From contig CAVXGZ010000003.1 in NCBI GenBank assembly GCA_963761325.1, positions 620,001-684,000 on the forward strand: DNA of 64,000 bases, written 5' to 3'. Positions 40,868 through 48,912 of the stretch are shown here, one piece after another. The notes beneath the pieces were generated by a model, which had not been told where the DNA came from, did no database searches, and saw nothing but the letters and a program-made list of their open reading frames with translations. The first letter of the stretch is position 1; each line of letters begins with the position of its first letter. A program made the position numbers and the translations under genes. The DNA comes from Streptantibioticus_C sp963761325. GTDB taxonomy: Bacteria; Actinomycetota; Actinomycetes; Streptomycetales; Streptomycetaceae.

Positions 40868-43387
40868 TCACAGCGGTTCGGGGAGGGTCTGCTCGCACCA
40901 GATGGCCTTGCCGGTGGGGGTGGGGCGGGTGCCCCAGCGCTGGGTGAGCTGGGCGACGAGCAGCAGGCCGCGGCCGCCCTCGTCGAGGACCCGGGCCCGG
41001 CGCATGTGGGGCGTGGTGCTGCTGGAGTCGAAGACCTCGCAGATCAGCGCTCCGTCCCGGATCAGCCGCAGCTGGATCGGTGGTTCGCCGTAGCGGATCG
41101 CGTTGGTGACCAGCTCGCTCACCACGAGTTCGGTGACGAAGGCCGCGCCGCCGAGGTGCCAGGCGTCCAGCTGGTCGGCGGCCAGCCTGCGGGCCTGCTT
41201 GACCGAGGCGGCCTCGAACGGGAGCTGCCAGGTGACCGCGTGGTCCGGGCGCAGCGCGCGGGTGCGCACCAGCATCAGGGTGACGTCGTCGTCGGGGTGC
41301 TCGGGGAGCATCGCGTCGATGACGTTCTGGCAGGCGTCGTCCAGGGATGCCGGAGGCGTGGTGAGCGCCCGGCACAGCTGGTCCAGCCCGTCGCCCAGGT
41401 CGCGGCGGCGGGAGTGCACCAGGCCGTCGGTGAACAGGCCGAGCAGGCTGCCGGGGTGCAGCGACAGCTCGGTGGCGGTGAACGGTTCGCCGCCCACCCC
41501 GAGCGGCGGGCCGGCCTCGCCCTTGACGAGCTGCGCCCGGCCGCTGGGCGAGACGACGACCGGCAGCGGGTGGCCGGCCGACGCGAGGGTGCAGTGCCGG
41601 GAGACCGGGTCGTAGACCGCGTACAGGCAGGTCGCGCCGACCTCGCCGACCGCCGTCAGCGGGCCGCCGGGGTCGTCCGCGCCGCCGGACGGCTGCACCA
41701 TCAGGTCGTCCAGGTGGATGACCAGGTCGTCGAGGTGGGTGAGCAGCTCGTCCGGGGGCAGGTCGACGTCGGCGAGGGTGCGCACCGCGGTCCGCAGCCG
41801 GCCCATCGCCGCCGAGGCGTGGATGCCGTGGCCCACCACGTCGCCCACCACCAGCGCGACCCGGGTGCCGGACAGCGGGATCACGTCGTACCAGTCGCCG
41901 CCCACGCCGGCCTTGGTGTCGGAGGCCATGTAGCGGGTGGCGACCTGCACGGCGGGCTGGCCGGGCAGCCGGGCGGGCAGCAGGCTGCGCTGCAGGGTCA
42001 GCGCGGTGGACCGCTCGTGGCCGTAGCGGCGGGCGTTGTCTATCGCCACGGCGGCCCGCACGGCCAGCTCCTCGGCGTCGGCGACCTCCTCGGCGTGGAA
42101 CGGCGGCGAGTCGCCGGCCCGCCAGAAGCTGACCTCGCCCAGGACGACGCCCTGGGTGCTCAACGGCGCCGTGATCAGCGAGTGCATCCCGTAGTCCAGC
42201 AGGCGCTGGGCCTGCTCGGGGTCCCGGGAGCGCCAGGAGGCGGCGGTGCGCAGGTCGCGGTGGAAGCCGTCCTGGCGGGCCGGATGCCGGTCGCCGGTCA
42301 GGTCGGTGGTCAGCGGGGTGCCCACCGGCAGCAGGGGCGAGTCGTCGCGTACGCCGCCGAGCGCCAGCCGGCGGGTCTTGCCGGCACCGGGCGCCGGCAC
42401 CGGCTCCTCGCCCTGCAGGACGGAGGTCACCAGGTCGACGGCGACGAAGTCGGCGAACCGCGGGACCGCGACCCGGGCCAGTTCCCTGGCGGTGCGCTCC
42501 ACGTCCAGCGTGGTGCCGACCGACATGCTCGCGTCGTAGAGCAGTCTGAGCCGGTCGTGGGCGAGCCGGGCCTGCGCGCGGCTGCGTTCCAGCGAGCCGG
42601 CCATGAAGTTGAAGGCCCGCTCCAGCTCGCCGATCTCCCCGGTGCCGGTCTCCGGCATCCGCGCCGACAGGTCGCCGTCGGCCAGCCGGGTGGAGACCCG
42701 GGCCGCGCGGCGCACCGGCCGGGCGATGGACCGGGTCAGGTAGACCGCGCAGCCGCCGATGAGCAGGACGGACCCGCCCAGGCCGAGCGAGCCGCCGATG
42801 ATGGCGCGCTGGGCGTTGGTGTTCGCCGCGGCCTGCTGCCCGGCGATCAGGGAGTTCTCGACCTTGTCGTAGCGGGCGAACTGGTCCCGCAGCCCGTCGA
42901 CGAGTTGTTTGCCCTTCAACGTCGCCGCCACGCCGCTCGCCGCCGGGTCGCCCTTGCGGGCGCTCTGCACCAGGGGGACGGAGTAGTCGGTGATGAAGGA
43001 GTTGCCGGCCTTCTGGATCTGCCGGGCCAGCGTGGTCTGGGCCGGGGTGACGCTGTCGTGGACCAGGTCGGCCGCCTGGCCGGGGAAGGCGGTCCGCGCG
43101 GCCTGCCACGGGTCGAGGAACCGCTCCTGGTGGGTGATCACGAAGCCGCGCTGCCCGGTCTCCATGTCCAGCACCAGGCGTTCGACCTTGGAGGACTCGG
43201 CCAGGGCGGTGAGCGAGCGGCTGGTGGCCGAGCCGGACCCGCGCAGATCGGTGATCGACCACAGGAGCACCGCGAACGCGGCACCTATCAGCAGGGCGAG
43301 CAGGGTCCCGACGACCGCCAGACGGCGGGGCAGCCCTGCCCTCGGGCCGCCCTGCGGCGAGTCACCCGTGGTGCCCTTCTTCCACAT
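40868..43387 (-). CDS. RsbU-type PP2C phosphatase with CHASE3, HAMP, GAF and anti-sigma-like ATPase domains
   Basis: 839 residues. A membrane helix precedes a CHASE3-like sensor (~45-190: ETGQRGFVITHQERFLDPW), a second helix and HAMP (~205-255: YLTRSIARPVRRAARVS), GAF (~279-447), SpoIIE-type PP2C phosphatase (~464-702: GVGGDWYDVIPLSG, VGDVVGHGIHASAAM, GLFTDGLVHSR, HPDDDVTLMLVRTR) and HATPase_c (~712-839: FVTELVVSELVTNAIRYGEPP). Such proteins dephosphorylate or phosphorylate anti-anti-sigma factors to govern stress sigma factors. The start is ATG 43387; GTG 43402 is possible. Confidence 0.92.
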   Translation of the reverse strand: MWKKGTTGDSPQGGPRAGLPRRLAVVGTLLALLIGAAFAVLLWSITDLRGSGSATSRSLTALAESSKVERLVLDMETGQRGFVITHQERFLDPWQAARTAFPGQAADLVHDSVTPAQTTLARQIQKAGNSFITDYSVPLVQSARKGDPAASGVAATLKGKQLVDGLRDQFARYDKVENSLIAGQQAAANTNAQRAIIGGSLGLGGSVLLIGGCAVYLTRSIARPVRRAARVSTRLADGDLSARMPETGTGEIGELERAFNFMAGSLERSRAQARLAHDRLRLLYDASMSVGTTLDVERTARELARVAVPRFADFVAVDLVTSVLQGEEPVPAPGAGKTRRLALGGVRDDSPLLPVGTPLTTDLTGDRHPARQDGFHRDLRTAASWRSRDPEQAQRLLDYGMHSLITAPLSTQGVVLGEVSFWRAGDSPPFHAEEVADAEELAVRAAVAIDNARRYGHERSTALTLQRSLLPARLPGQPAVQVATRYMASDTKAGVGGDWYDVIPLSGTRVALVVGDVVGHGIHASAAMGRLRTAVRTLADVDLPPDELLTHLDDLVIHLDDLMVQPSGGADDPGGPLTAVGEVGATCLYAVYDPVSRHCTLASAGHPLPVVVSPSGRAQLVKGEAGPPLGVGGEPFTATELSLHPGSLLGLFTDGLVHSRRRDLGDGLDQLCRALTTPPASLDDACQNVIDAMLPEHPDDDVTLMLVRTRALRPDHAVTWQLPFEAASVKQARRLAADQLDAWHLGGAAFVTELVVSELVTNAIRYGEPPIQLRLIRDGALICEVFDSSSTTPHMRRARVLDEGGRGLLLVAQLTQRWGTRPTPTGKAIWCEQTLPEPL

Positions 43388-43652
43388 TTCGCACCCTGTC
43401 ACACGCCCTGTCGCAGCTTATGAGCACTAGGGGCAAACATACCGAATACTTGTCGGAAGCGACCTCTCCGCTTCGAATATGCGCGGATCCGTAGCCGAAC
43501 ACGATCGAACCCGTCGTCGAATCGGCCGGCGACGCGGCGGTGGGCGGATACCCCGTTCGGCCGCTGTGCGCGGGTGTCGGGGGCCGCGTACCGGATTCGG
43601 GGGCGCCGGGGCGACAGGGTGGGCGAAATGTCCGGTCGACGAGGAGTGCGCC

Positions 43653-43847
43653 GTGCTGATTTCGGTTTCGGCCGTGGTGCTGTTCGGCTTTTTCGTGTTC
43701 CTGTTGTTGAAGACCAAGTCCCTGAGTGTGACCGCCTGCTTCGTCACCGCGATGTTCGGCTTCTTCCTGGCGTCCACGTGCGCGGCCGCGCCGATCAACC
43801 AGTTCACCGTCGACATGGCGAGCTTCGTGGCCAGCATCGGTCGCTGA
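43653..43847 (+). CDS. Tiny two-helix membrane protein of unknown function
   Basis: 64 residues: helix 1 VSAVVLFGFFVFLLLKTK, helix 2 VTACFVTAMFGFFLASTC, then a short tail. GTG start with GAGGAG (43641-43646) 6 bases upstream. It resembles small two-transmembrane proteins found near plasmid spread functions, but I cannot assign a function. Divergent from the phosphatase and followed by a penicillin-binding protein gene. Confidence 0.65.
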   Translation: MLISVSAVVLFGFFVFLLLKTKSLSVTACFVTAMFGFFLASTCAAAPINQFTVDMASFVASIGR

Positions 43848-44012
43848 CGGTCCGCCGGGTCCCGATTGTGTACCGGTTGTGTGCCCGTACCGTCCGGTCA
43901 GGGGTTCTTGACCTGACGGTCATTCGTGTGCCATAGAGTGCCCTCCGCGTCACCCTCCAGCTCTGCGCGGTGCGGCGGCGCCGATCGTCACGTCCGGGAG
44001 GGACCGCAAAAC

Positions 44013-45740
44013 ATGCAGCGAGGGACCAAGGGTGCCGTGATCGGCGGGGTGTGCGCCGTCGTGGTGGCGGGGGCGGCTTACGGCGGGTACCAGCTCTACG
44101 CCGACAGGACGGACGGCACCTCGGTGCACGCGGCGGACGCGGTGCCGAAGGTGCCGACCGGGCCGCTCAAGCCGTCCGAGGTGAGCGGCGCGGGCGACGC
44201 GTTCCTGACCGCGTGGTCGTCGGGCGACGCGGTCAAGGCCGCCGCCCTGACCGACGACTCGTCCCAGGCGATCAGCCAACTGGACGCGTTCCGCAAGGAT
44301 CTGCACGCCACCAGCGTCACGCTCACCCCGAAGGCGCCCACCGGCGCCGCGCCCGCCGCCGGCGCAGCGCCGAGCGGCAGCGCGGCCCCGGGCACCGGTG
44401 ACGCGAACGGCACGAGCGGCACGGCCGCCGCCGGTCCGGCCACCACCGTGCCGTTCACCGTGGAGGCGAAGTTCGACTACGCGGGCCAGCAGTCCACCTG
44501 GGACTACGACTCGGCGCTGACCGTGGTGCGCGAGGCCACGACCGGCAAGCCGGTGGTGCGCTGGGCGCCCTCGGTGCTCTACCCGAAGCTGACCGCCGGC
44601 CAGACGCTGGAGGCCGCGCAGACCAGCCCGGCGCCGATCAGCATCGTGGACCGCCGGGGCAAGGTGCTCAGCGGCACCGCGTACCCGTCGCTGGCCGGGA
44701 TACTCGACCAGTTGCGCACCCGCTACGGGACCACGATGCACGGCACCCCGAGCATGGCGATCCGGGTCAAGGGCACGGACGGCAAGCCGGGCGCGGTGCT
44801 GCACGCGCTGTCGCAGGGCAAGGCGGGCAAGGCGCTGCCGACGACCATAGACTCGGCGCTGCAGGCCGAGGCGGAGAAGGCGGTCACCACGCAGGGGCCG
44901 GACGCCTCGGTGGTCGCCGTCCAGCCCAGCACCGGCGACATCCTCGCGGTGGCCAACAACCCGGCCGACGGCTACAACAAGGCGATGCTCGGCCAGTACG
45001 CGTCCGGCTCCACCTTCAAGGTGATCACCGCCTCCACGCTGCTGTCCACCGGCCGCTACACCTCCAACAGCCCGCTGGCCTGCCCGACCACCATCACCTA
45101 CGGCGGCCGCAGCTTCCACAACGTCGAGGGCGAGTCGTTCGCCAACGCCAAGACGGTGGCCACCGACTTCGCCGACTCGTGCAACACCGCCTTCATCTCG
45201 ACGGCCAACGTGCTGCCGGACGGCGCGGTGGAGAGCGAGGCGCACGACGTGTTCGGGCTCGGCCTGACCTGGAACACCGGGGTGGCCAGCTGGGACGGCA
45301 GCGTGCCGGCCGGCACCGGCTCGCTGAAGGCGTCCACCTACATCGGCCAGGGCGAGGTGCAGGTCAACCCGTTGAACATGGCGTCGGTGGCCGCGACCGC
45401 CGACTCCGGCACGTTCCGCCAGCCGGTGCTCGTGCCGGTCTCCGTCGACCACCGCAAGATCGCGGTCGCGCCGCGGCAGTTGAGCTCCACGGTGGACTCC
45501 GAGATCCGCTCGATGATGGCGCTGACCGCGCACTACGGCACCGCGGCGCCGACCATCGGCGGGCTCAGCGGCGACGTGGGCGCCAAGACCGGCACCGCCG
45601 AGGTGGACGGCCAGGCCAAGCCCAACAGCTGGTTCATCGCCTACCGGGGCGACGTGGCCTGCGCCGCGGTGGTGCCCAAGACCGGCGACGGCTACAAGTA
45701 CGCGGGCAAGATCGTCACCGCGATCCTCGAAGCGAGCTGA
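44013..45740 (+). CDS. Penicillin-binding protein (class B transpeptidase type with MecA-N-like domain)
   Basis: 575 residues. N-terminal anchor (GAVIGGVCAVVVAGAAYGGY), an NTF2/MecA-N-like segment (~45-180, with an Ala/Gly/Ser-rich insertion at ~110-145) and a transpeptidase domain with SxxK in ASGSTFKVI (~330), SCN (~388) and KTGTAE (~525). Crosslinks peptidoglycan; S. coelicolor has two PBPs of this type at this locus. ATG start after GGGAGG. A strong hairpin follows the stop. Confidence 0.93.
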   Translation: MQRGTKGAVIGGVCAVVVAGAAYGGYQLYADRTDGTSVHAADAVPKVPTGPLKPSEVSGAGDAFLTAWSSGDAVKAAALTDDSSQAISQLDAFRKDLHATSVTLTPKAPTGAAPAAGAAPSGSAAPGTGDANGTSGTAAAGPATTVPFTVEAKFDYAGQQSTWDYDSALTVVREATTGKPVVRWAPSVLYPKLTAGQTLEAAQTSPAPISIVDRRGKVLSGTAYPSLAGILDQLRTRYGTTMHGTPSMAIRVKGTDGKPGAVLHALSQGKAGKALPTTIDSALQAEAEKAVTTQGPDASVVAVQPSTGDILAVANNPADGYNKAMLGQYASGSTFKVITASTLLSTGRYTSNSPLACPTTITYGGRSFHNVEGESFANAKTVATDFADSCNTAFISTANVLPDGAVESEAHDVFGLGLTWNTGVASWDGSVPAGTGSLKASTYIGQGEVQVNPLNMASVAATADSGTFRQPVLVPVSVDHRKIAVAPRQLSSTVDSEIRSMMALTAHYGTAAPTIGGLSGDVGAKTGTAEVDGQAKPNSWFIAYRGDVACAAVVPKTGDGYKYAGKIVTAILEAS

Positions 45741-45746
45741 TCCTCC

Positions 45747-45791
45747 CGCGGGCCGGATCCGGCGCACCGACGGTGCCGGGTCCGGCCCGCG
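45747..45791 (+). terminator. 17-bp stem terminator after the penicillin-binding protein
   Basis: Arms CGCGGGCCGGATCCGGC and GCCGGGTCCGGCCCGCG pair with one T-G wobble around an 11-base loop, starting 6 bases after the stop codon. Confidence 0.75.
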
Positions 45792-45835
45792 GCGTACCAC
45801 CGGTTAACCGCTGGTGCCGCCGAGCCGGCCCGGGT

Positions 45836-45841
45836 TAGCGT
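45836..45841 (+). promoter_or_regulatory. -10 box TAGCGT before the leader ORF
   Basis: TAGCGT ends 6 bases before the ATG of the 19-codon ORF at 45848, the same spacing as other leaderless starts here. Confidence 0.45.
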
Positions 45842-45847
45842 CCTGGC

Positions 45848-45907
45848 ATGCCGACACCGCGCAGCGCCCGACCCAGCTCCGCCGAGGTGCGGGAGGCCGC
45901 CGGGTGA
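45848..45907 (+). CDS. Putative leaderless 19-codon ORF translationally coupled to the DMT transporter
   Basis: Encodes MPTPRSARPSSAEVREAAG. Its stop overlaps the transporter's GTG as GTGA (45904-45907). It has a -10 box 6 bases upstream and no Shine-Dalgarno. It may be a leader that delivers ribosomes to the transporter start rather than a functional peptide. A chance ORF cannot be excluded. Confidence 0.4.
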   Translation: MPTPRSARPSSAEVREAAG

Positions 45908-46755
45908 CCTGGACGATAGCGCTGGCCGTGCTCGTCGCGGCCGTCACCCACGCGACCTGGAACGCTCTGGCGCACGGCATCAAGGACCAGTTGCAGGCCT
46001 TCACGCTGGTGGGGCTGGGCGGTGCGGTGTGCGGGGCGGGGCTGGCGCTGTTCGCGCCGCTCCCGCACGCGGGCGCCTGGCCCTACCTGCTGGTGTCGGT
46101 CGGGCTGCACCTGATGTACATGACGCTGCTGATGCAGGCGTTCCGGCTGGGCGACTTCAGCCAGATGTACCCGATCGCGCGCGGCACGGCGCCGCTGGTG
46201 GTGACCGTGCTGGCGGCGGTCTTCGTCGGCGAGCGGCCCGGGGTGTGGCAGACCTCCGGGGTGGCGGTGGCCTGTTGCGGCCTGGCCGGGGTGGCGTTGT
46301 GGGGGCTGCGCGGCGGCTCCGCGCGGCCCCGGTGGCCCGCGCTGCTGGCCGCGTTGGGCACCGGCCTGACCATCGCGACGTACACCGTGGTGGACGGCCT
46401 GGGGGTGCGGGCCTCGGGGACGGCGATCGGCTACACCGGCTGGCTGTTGCTGCTGCAGGGCTGGCAGATCCCGCTGTTCGCGCTGGCCCGGCGGCGCGGC
46501 GGGTTCGTCGGGTGGCTGCGGCCGGTCGCGGTGCGCGGGCTGTTCGGCGGCGTCCTGTCGGTGCTCGCCTACGGGCTGGTGCTGTGGGCGCAGACCAGGG
46601 GCGACCTGGCGCCGATCTCCGCGCTGCGCGAGTCGTCCATCATCGTCGGCGCGGTGATCGGCTCGGTCTTCTTCAACGAGCGGTTCGGGCGGCCGCGGCT
46701 GATCGGCGCCGCGGTGATGGTCGCCGGGATCGGCCTGATGCTGCACAACGGCTGA
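45904..46755 (+). CDS. EamA/DMT-superfamily transporter
   Basis: 283 residues, ten predicted transmembrane helices in two EamA repeats (LAVLVAAVTHATWNALAHGIKDQ..; second half ALLAALGTGLTIATYTVVDGLGVRASGTAIGYTGW). Probably exports or imports metabolites such as amino acids; the substrate is unknown. GTG start overlaps the stop of the upstream 19-codon ORF and has GGGAGG about 10 bases upstream. Convergent with the SDR gene. Confidence 0.9.
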   Translation: MTWTIALAVLVAAVTHATWNALAHGIKDQLQAFTLVGLGGAVCGAGLALFAPLPHAGAWPYLLVSVGLHLMYMTLLMQAFRLGDFSQMYPIARGTAPLVVTVLAAVFVGERPGVWQTSGVAVACCGLAGVALWGLRGGSARPRWPALLAALGTGLTIATYTVVDGLGVRASGTAIGYTGWLLLLQGWQIPLFALARRRGGFVGWLRPVAVRGLFGGVLSVLAYGLVLWAQTRGDLAPISALRESSIIVGAVIGSVFFNERFGRPRLIGAAVMVAGIGLMLHNG

Positions 46756-46782
46756 CCACCGTGCGAGGCGGCGGCCGCCGGG

Positions 46783-47571
46783 TCACTCGCTCGCCGCGAA
46801 CGCGCGGTTCATGCCCAGGTTGCTCACCAGCAGGCCGCCGTCGACCGGCAGCGTGACGCCGGTGATCCAGGACGCGTCCGGTGAGGCGAGGAAGGCGATC
46901 GCGGCGGCGATGTCCTGCGGAGCGCCGACCCGGCCGAGCGGGTAGTGCTCGGCGGCGGCCCGCAACGTCGCGTCCCGGCCGTCCCAGCCCGGGGTGCGCA
47001 CGGTGCCGGGTTCGACCAGGTTGACCCGCACGCCGCGCGGCGCGGCCTGGACGGCGAGGGTGCGGGTGAGGCTGGCCAGCCCGGCCTTGGCGGCGCTGTA
47101 GGCGTGGCAGCCGTAGTACCGCTCGGCGTTGACCGAGCCGACGCTGACGATCGCGCCCCGGCCGCCGGCCGCCGCCAGGTGCGGCAGCGCGGCCCGGCAG
47201 CAGCGGTACGCGCCGTGCAGCGACACCTCGAAGTCCCGGTACCAGTCGGCGTCCTGCCACTGCTCGAAGCGCTCGGGGTCCGGGTGGCAGGCGTAGGCGT
47301 TGTTGACCAGCACGTCGAGTCCGCCGAAGATCGCGGCGGCGTGCGCGAAGGCGGCCTCGACCGACGCGGGGTCGGCGACATCCAGCACGAACGGCGTCCC
47401 GCCGACCTCCGCGGCGGTGCGCTCGGCGCGTTCGGCGTCGATGTCGGTCACCAGGACGCGCGCGCCCTCGGCGGCGAACCGGCGCGCGGTGGCGGCGCCG
47501 ATCCCCTGGCCGGCTCCGGTGATCAGCACGCGGTGGTCCGGGAAGCGGCGGCAGTTCTCAGCGGGTGACAT
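46783..47571 (-). CDS. Short-chain dehydrogenase/reductase
   Basis: 262 residues, classical SDR. NAD(P) motif GAGQGIG (~19-25), NAYA (variant of NNAG), catalytic Ser in SVGSVNAE and YSAAK (~158-162), and the C-terminal VTLPVDGG. TDIDAERAERT after beta-2 suggests NAD preference. Substrate unknown. Five bases downstream of the esterase gene, same strand. Confidence 0.9.
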   Translation of the reverse strand: MSPAENCRRFPDHRVLITGAGQGIGAATARRFAAEGARVLVTDIDAERAERTAAEVGGTPFVLDVADPASVEAAFAHAAAIFGGLDVLVNNAYACHPDPERFEQWQDADWYRDFEVSLHGAYRCCRAALPHLAAAGGRGAIVSVGSVNAERYYGCHAYSAAKAGLASLTRTLAVQAAPRGVRVNLVEPGTVRTPGWDGRDATLRAAAEHYPLGRVGAPQDIAAAIAFLASPDASWITGVTLPVDGGLLVSNLGMNRAFAASE

Positions 47572-47575
47572 GCCG

Positions 47576-48748
47576 TCAGCGTAGGCAGGTGCGCAGCGCG
47601 CGTACCAGTGCCTGGGCGCGCGGATCCGCGGTGACGGTCTGCTGCAGGCCGTTGGTGACGTAGCCGAAGCCGATGCCCGCCTCGGGGTCGGCGAAGCCGA
47701 GCGAGCCGCCGCGGCCGGGGTGGCCGAACGAGCCGGGGCCCAGCAGCGGGCAGGACGGCCCGTGCAGCATGTACCCGTGCCCGAAGCGGGTGTTGACCAC
47801 CAGCACCCGGTCCGGCCCCTCGGACTCCGCGCTGCGGGCGGCGGTCAGCGTGGCGCGGGCGAACAGCGGCGGGCGGCCGTCCACCGTGCCGATCAGCGCG
47901 GCGTGGAACCGCGACAGCGACCGGGCGGTGGCGACCGCGTTGGAGGCCGCCAACTCCCCTGCCAGGTAGGCCGGTTCGTTCTCGTCCACCGGCAACTCGA
48001 TGGCGCCGAAGGCCCGTCGGGTGAGCGAGGCGGGGTCGGCGTAGGCGTCCACCACGGACTTCTTCGGTCTGGCCCGCAGCCCCTGCGAGGCCGGCACCGG
48101 CGGCGCAGAGACGGCCGCGATCCGCCCGATGCGGTCCGCCTGCCCCGGCGGCAGCCCGAACCACAGGTCGAGGCCGAGCGGTCCGGCGACCTCCTGCGCG
48201 AACCAGCGGCCCAGCGAGCGGCCGGTCGCCCGCAGCACCAGTTCGCCCAGCAGCCAGCTGAAGGTCTGCGCGTGGTAGCCGTGGTCGGTGCCCGGCTCCC
48301 ACTCGGGGCGCTGCGCCGCCAGCGCGCGCGGCCCGGCGACCCCGTCCAGCGCCTGCTCGACCGTCAACGGGCGGTCCAGCGCGGGCACTCCGGCCCGGTG
48401 GGTGAGCAGGTGCCGCACCCGGGTGGCCTCCTTGCCGGCCGCCTTGAACTGCGGCCAGTAGGTGCTGACCGGGGCGTCGAGGTCGAGTTGGCCGCGCTGG
48501 TGCAGCAGCAGCGGCACGGCCGAGGCCGGGCCCTTGCCCGCGGACCGGACGACCTGGACGGTGTCGCGCTCCCAGCGGCGGCCCGGCCGGTCGGCCTCGG
48601 CCTCGCCGGCCCACAGGTCCACCACCGCCCGCCCGTCGAGGTGCACGGCCACCGCCGCGCCGACCTCGCCGCGGTCCTCGAAGTTGCGTACGAACGCCTC
48701 GCGGACCGGCTCGAAGCCGTCCGCCACCGTCCCCTGGACGTCCACCAC
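47576..48748 (-). CDS. Beta-lactamase-fold serine hydrolase (class C esterase-like)
   Basis: 390 residues. The catalytic SxxK is SAGK (~69-72, in VRSAGKGPAS), with YHAQTFSWLLGEL (~156) supplying the Tyr motif and HPGRGGS near the C-terminus. Similar to EstB/LAE esterases and to penicillin-binding-protein-like hydrolases. No signal peptide is evident. The GTG at 48746-48748 is the preferred start. Upstream is the divergent tricorn protease. Confidence 0.88.
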   Translation of the reverse strand: MVDVQGTVADGFEPVREAFVRNFEDRGEVGAAVAVHLDGRAVVDLWAGEAEADRPGRRWERDTVQVVRSAGKGPASAVPLLLHQRGQLDLDAPVSTYWPQFKAAGKEATRVRHLLTHRAGVPALDRPLTVEQALDGVAGPRALAAQRPEWEPGTDHGYHAQTFSWLLGELVLRATGRSLGRWFAQEVAGPLGLDLWFGLPPGQADRIGRIAAVSAPPVPASQGLRARPKKSVVDAYADPASLTRRAFGAIELPVDENEPAYLAGELAASNAVATARSLSRFHAALIGTVDGRPPLFARATLTAARSAESEGPDRVLVVNTRFGHGYMLHGPSCPLLGPGSFGHPGRGGSLGFADPEAGIGFGYVTNGLQQTVTADPRAQALVRALRTCLR

Positions 48749-48912
48749 TGTTCGCTCCCGCCCGCCTGGCCGACCCCCACCATGGTGCACGGCGCTGTGG
48801 CCCGCCTCGGGTCCGGGGGTACCTGCCGGGGCGCGGCCCCGACGCTATCCGGTGGCGGGCGCGCGGGCGGATTCCGCCGTTCGGGTTGCCCCGGCCGATG
48901 CGTGACAGAACC

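Noticed and set aside
43388..43430. ACACGCCCTGTC sequence resembling a MITE terminal repeat near the phosphatase start
   Set aside because: Only ~8 bases agree with the MITE terminus and there is no matching second end.
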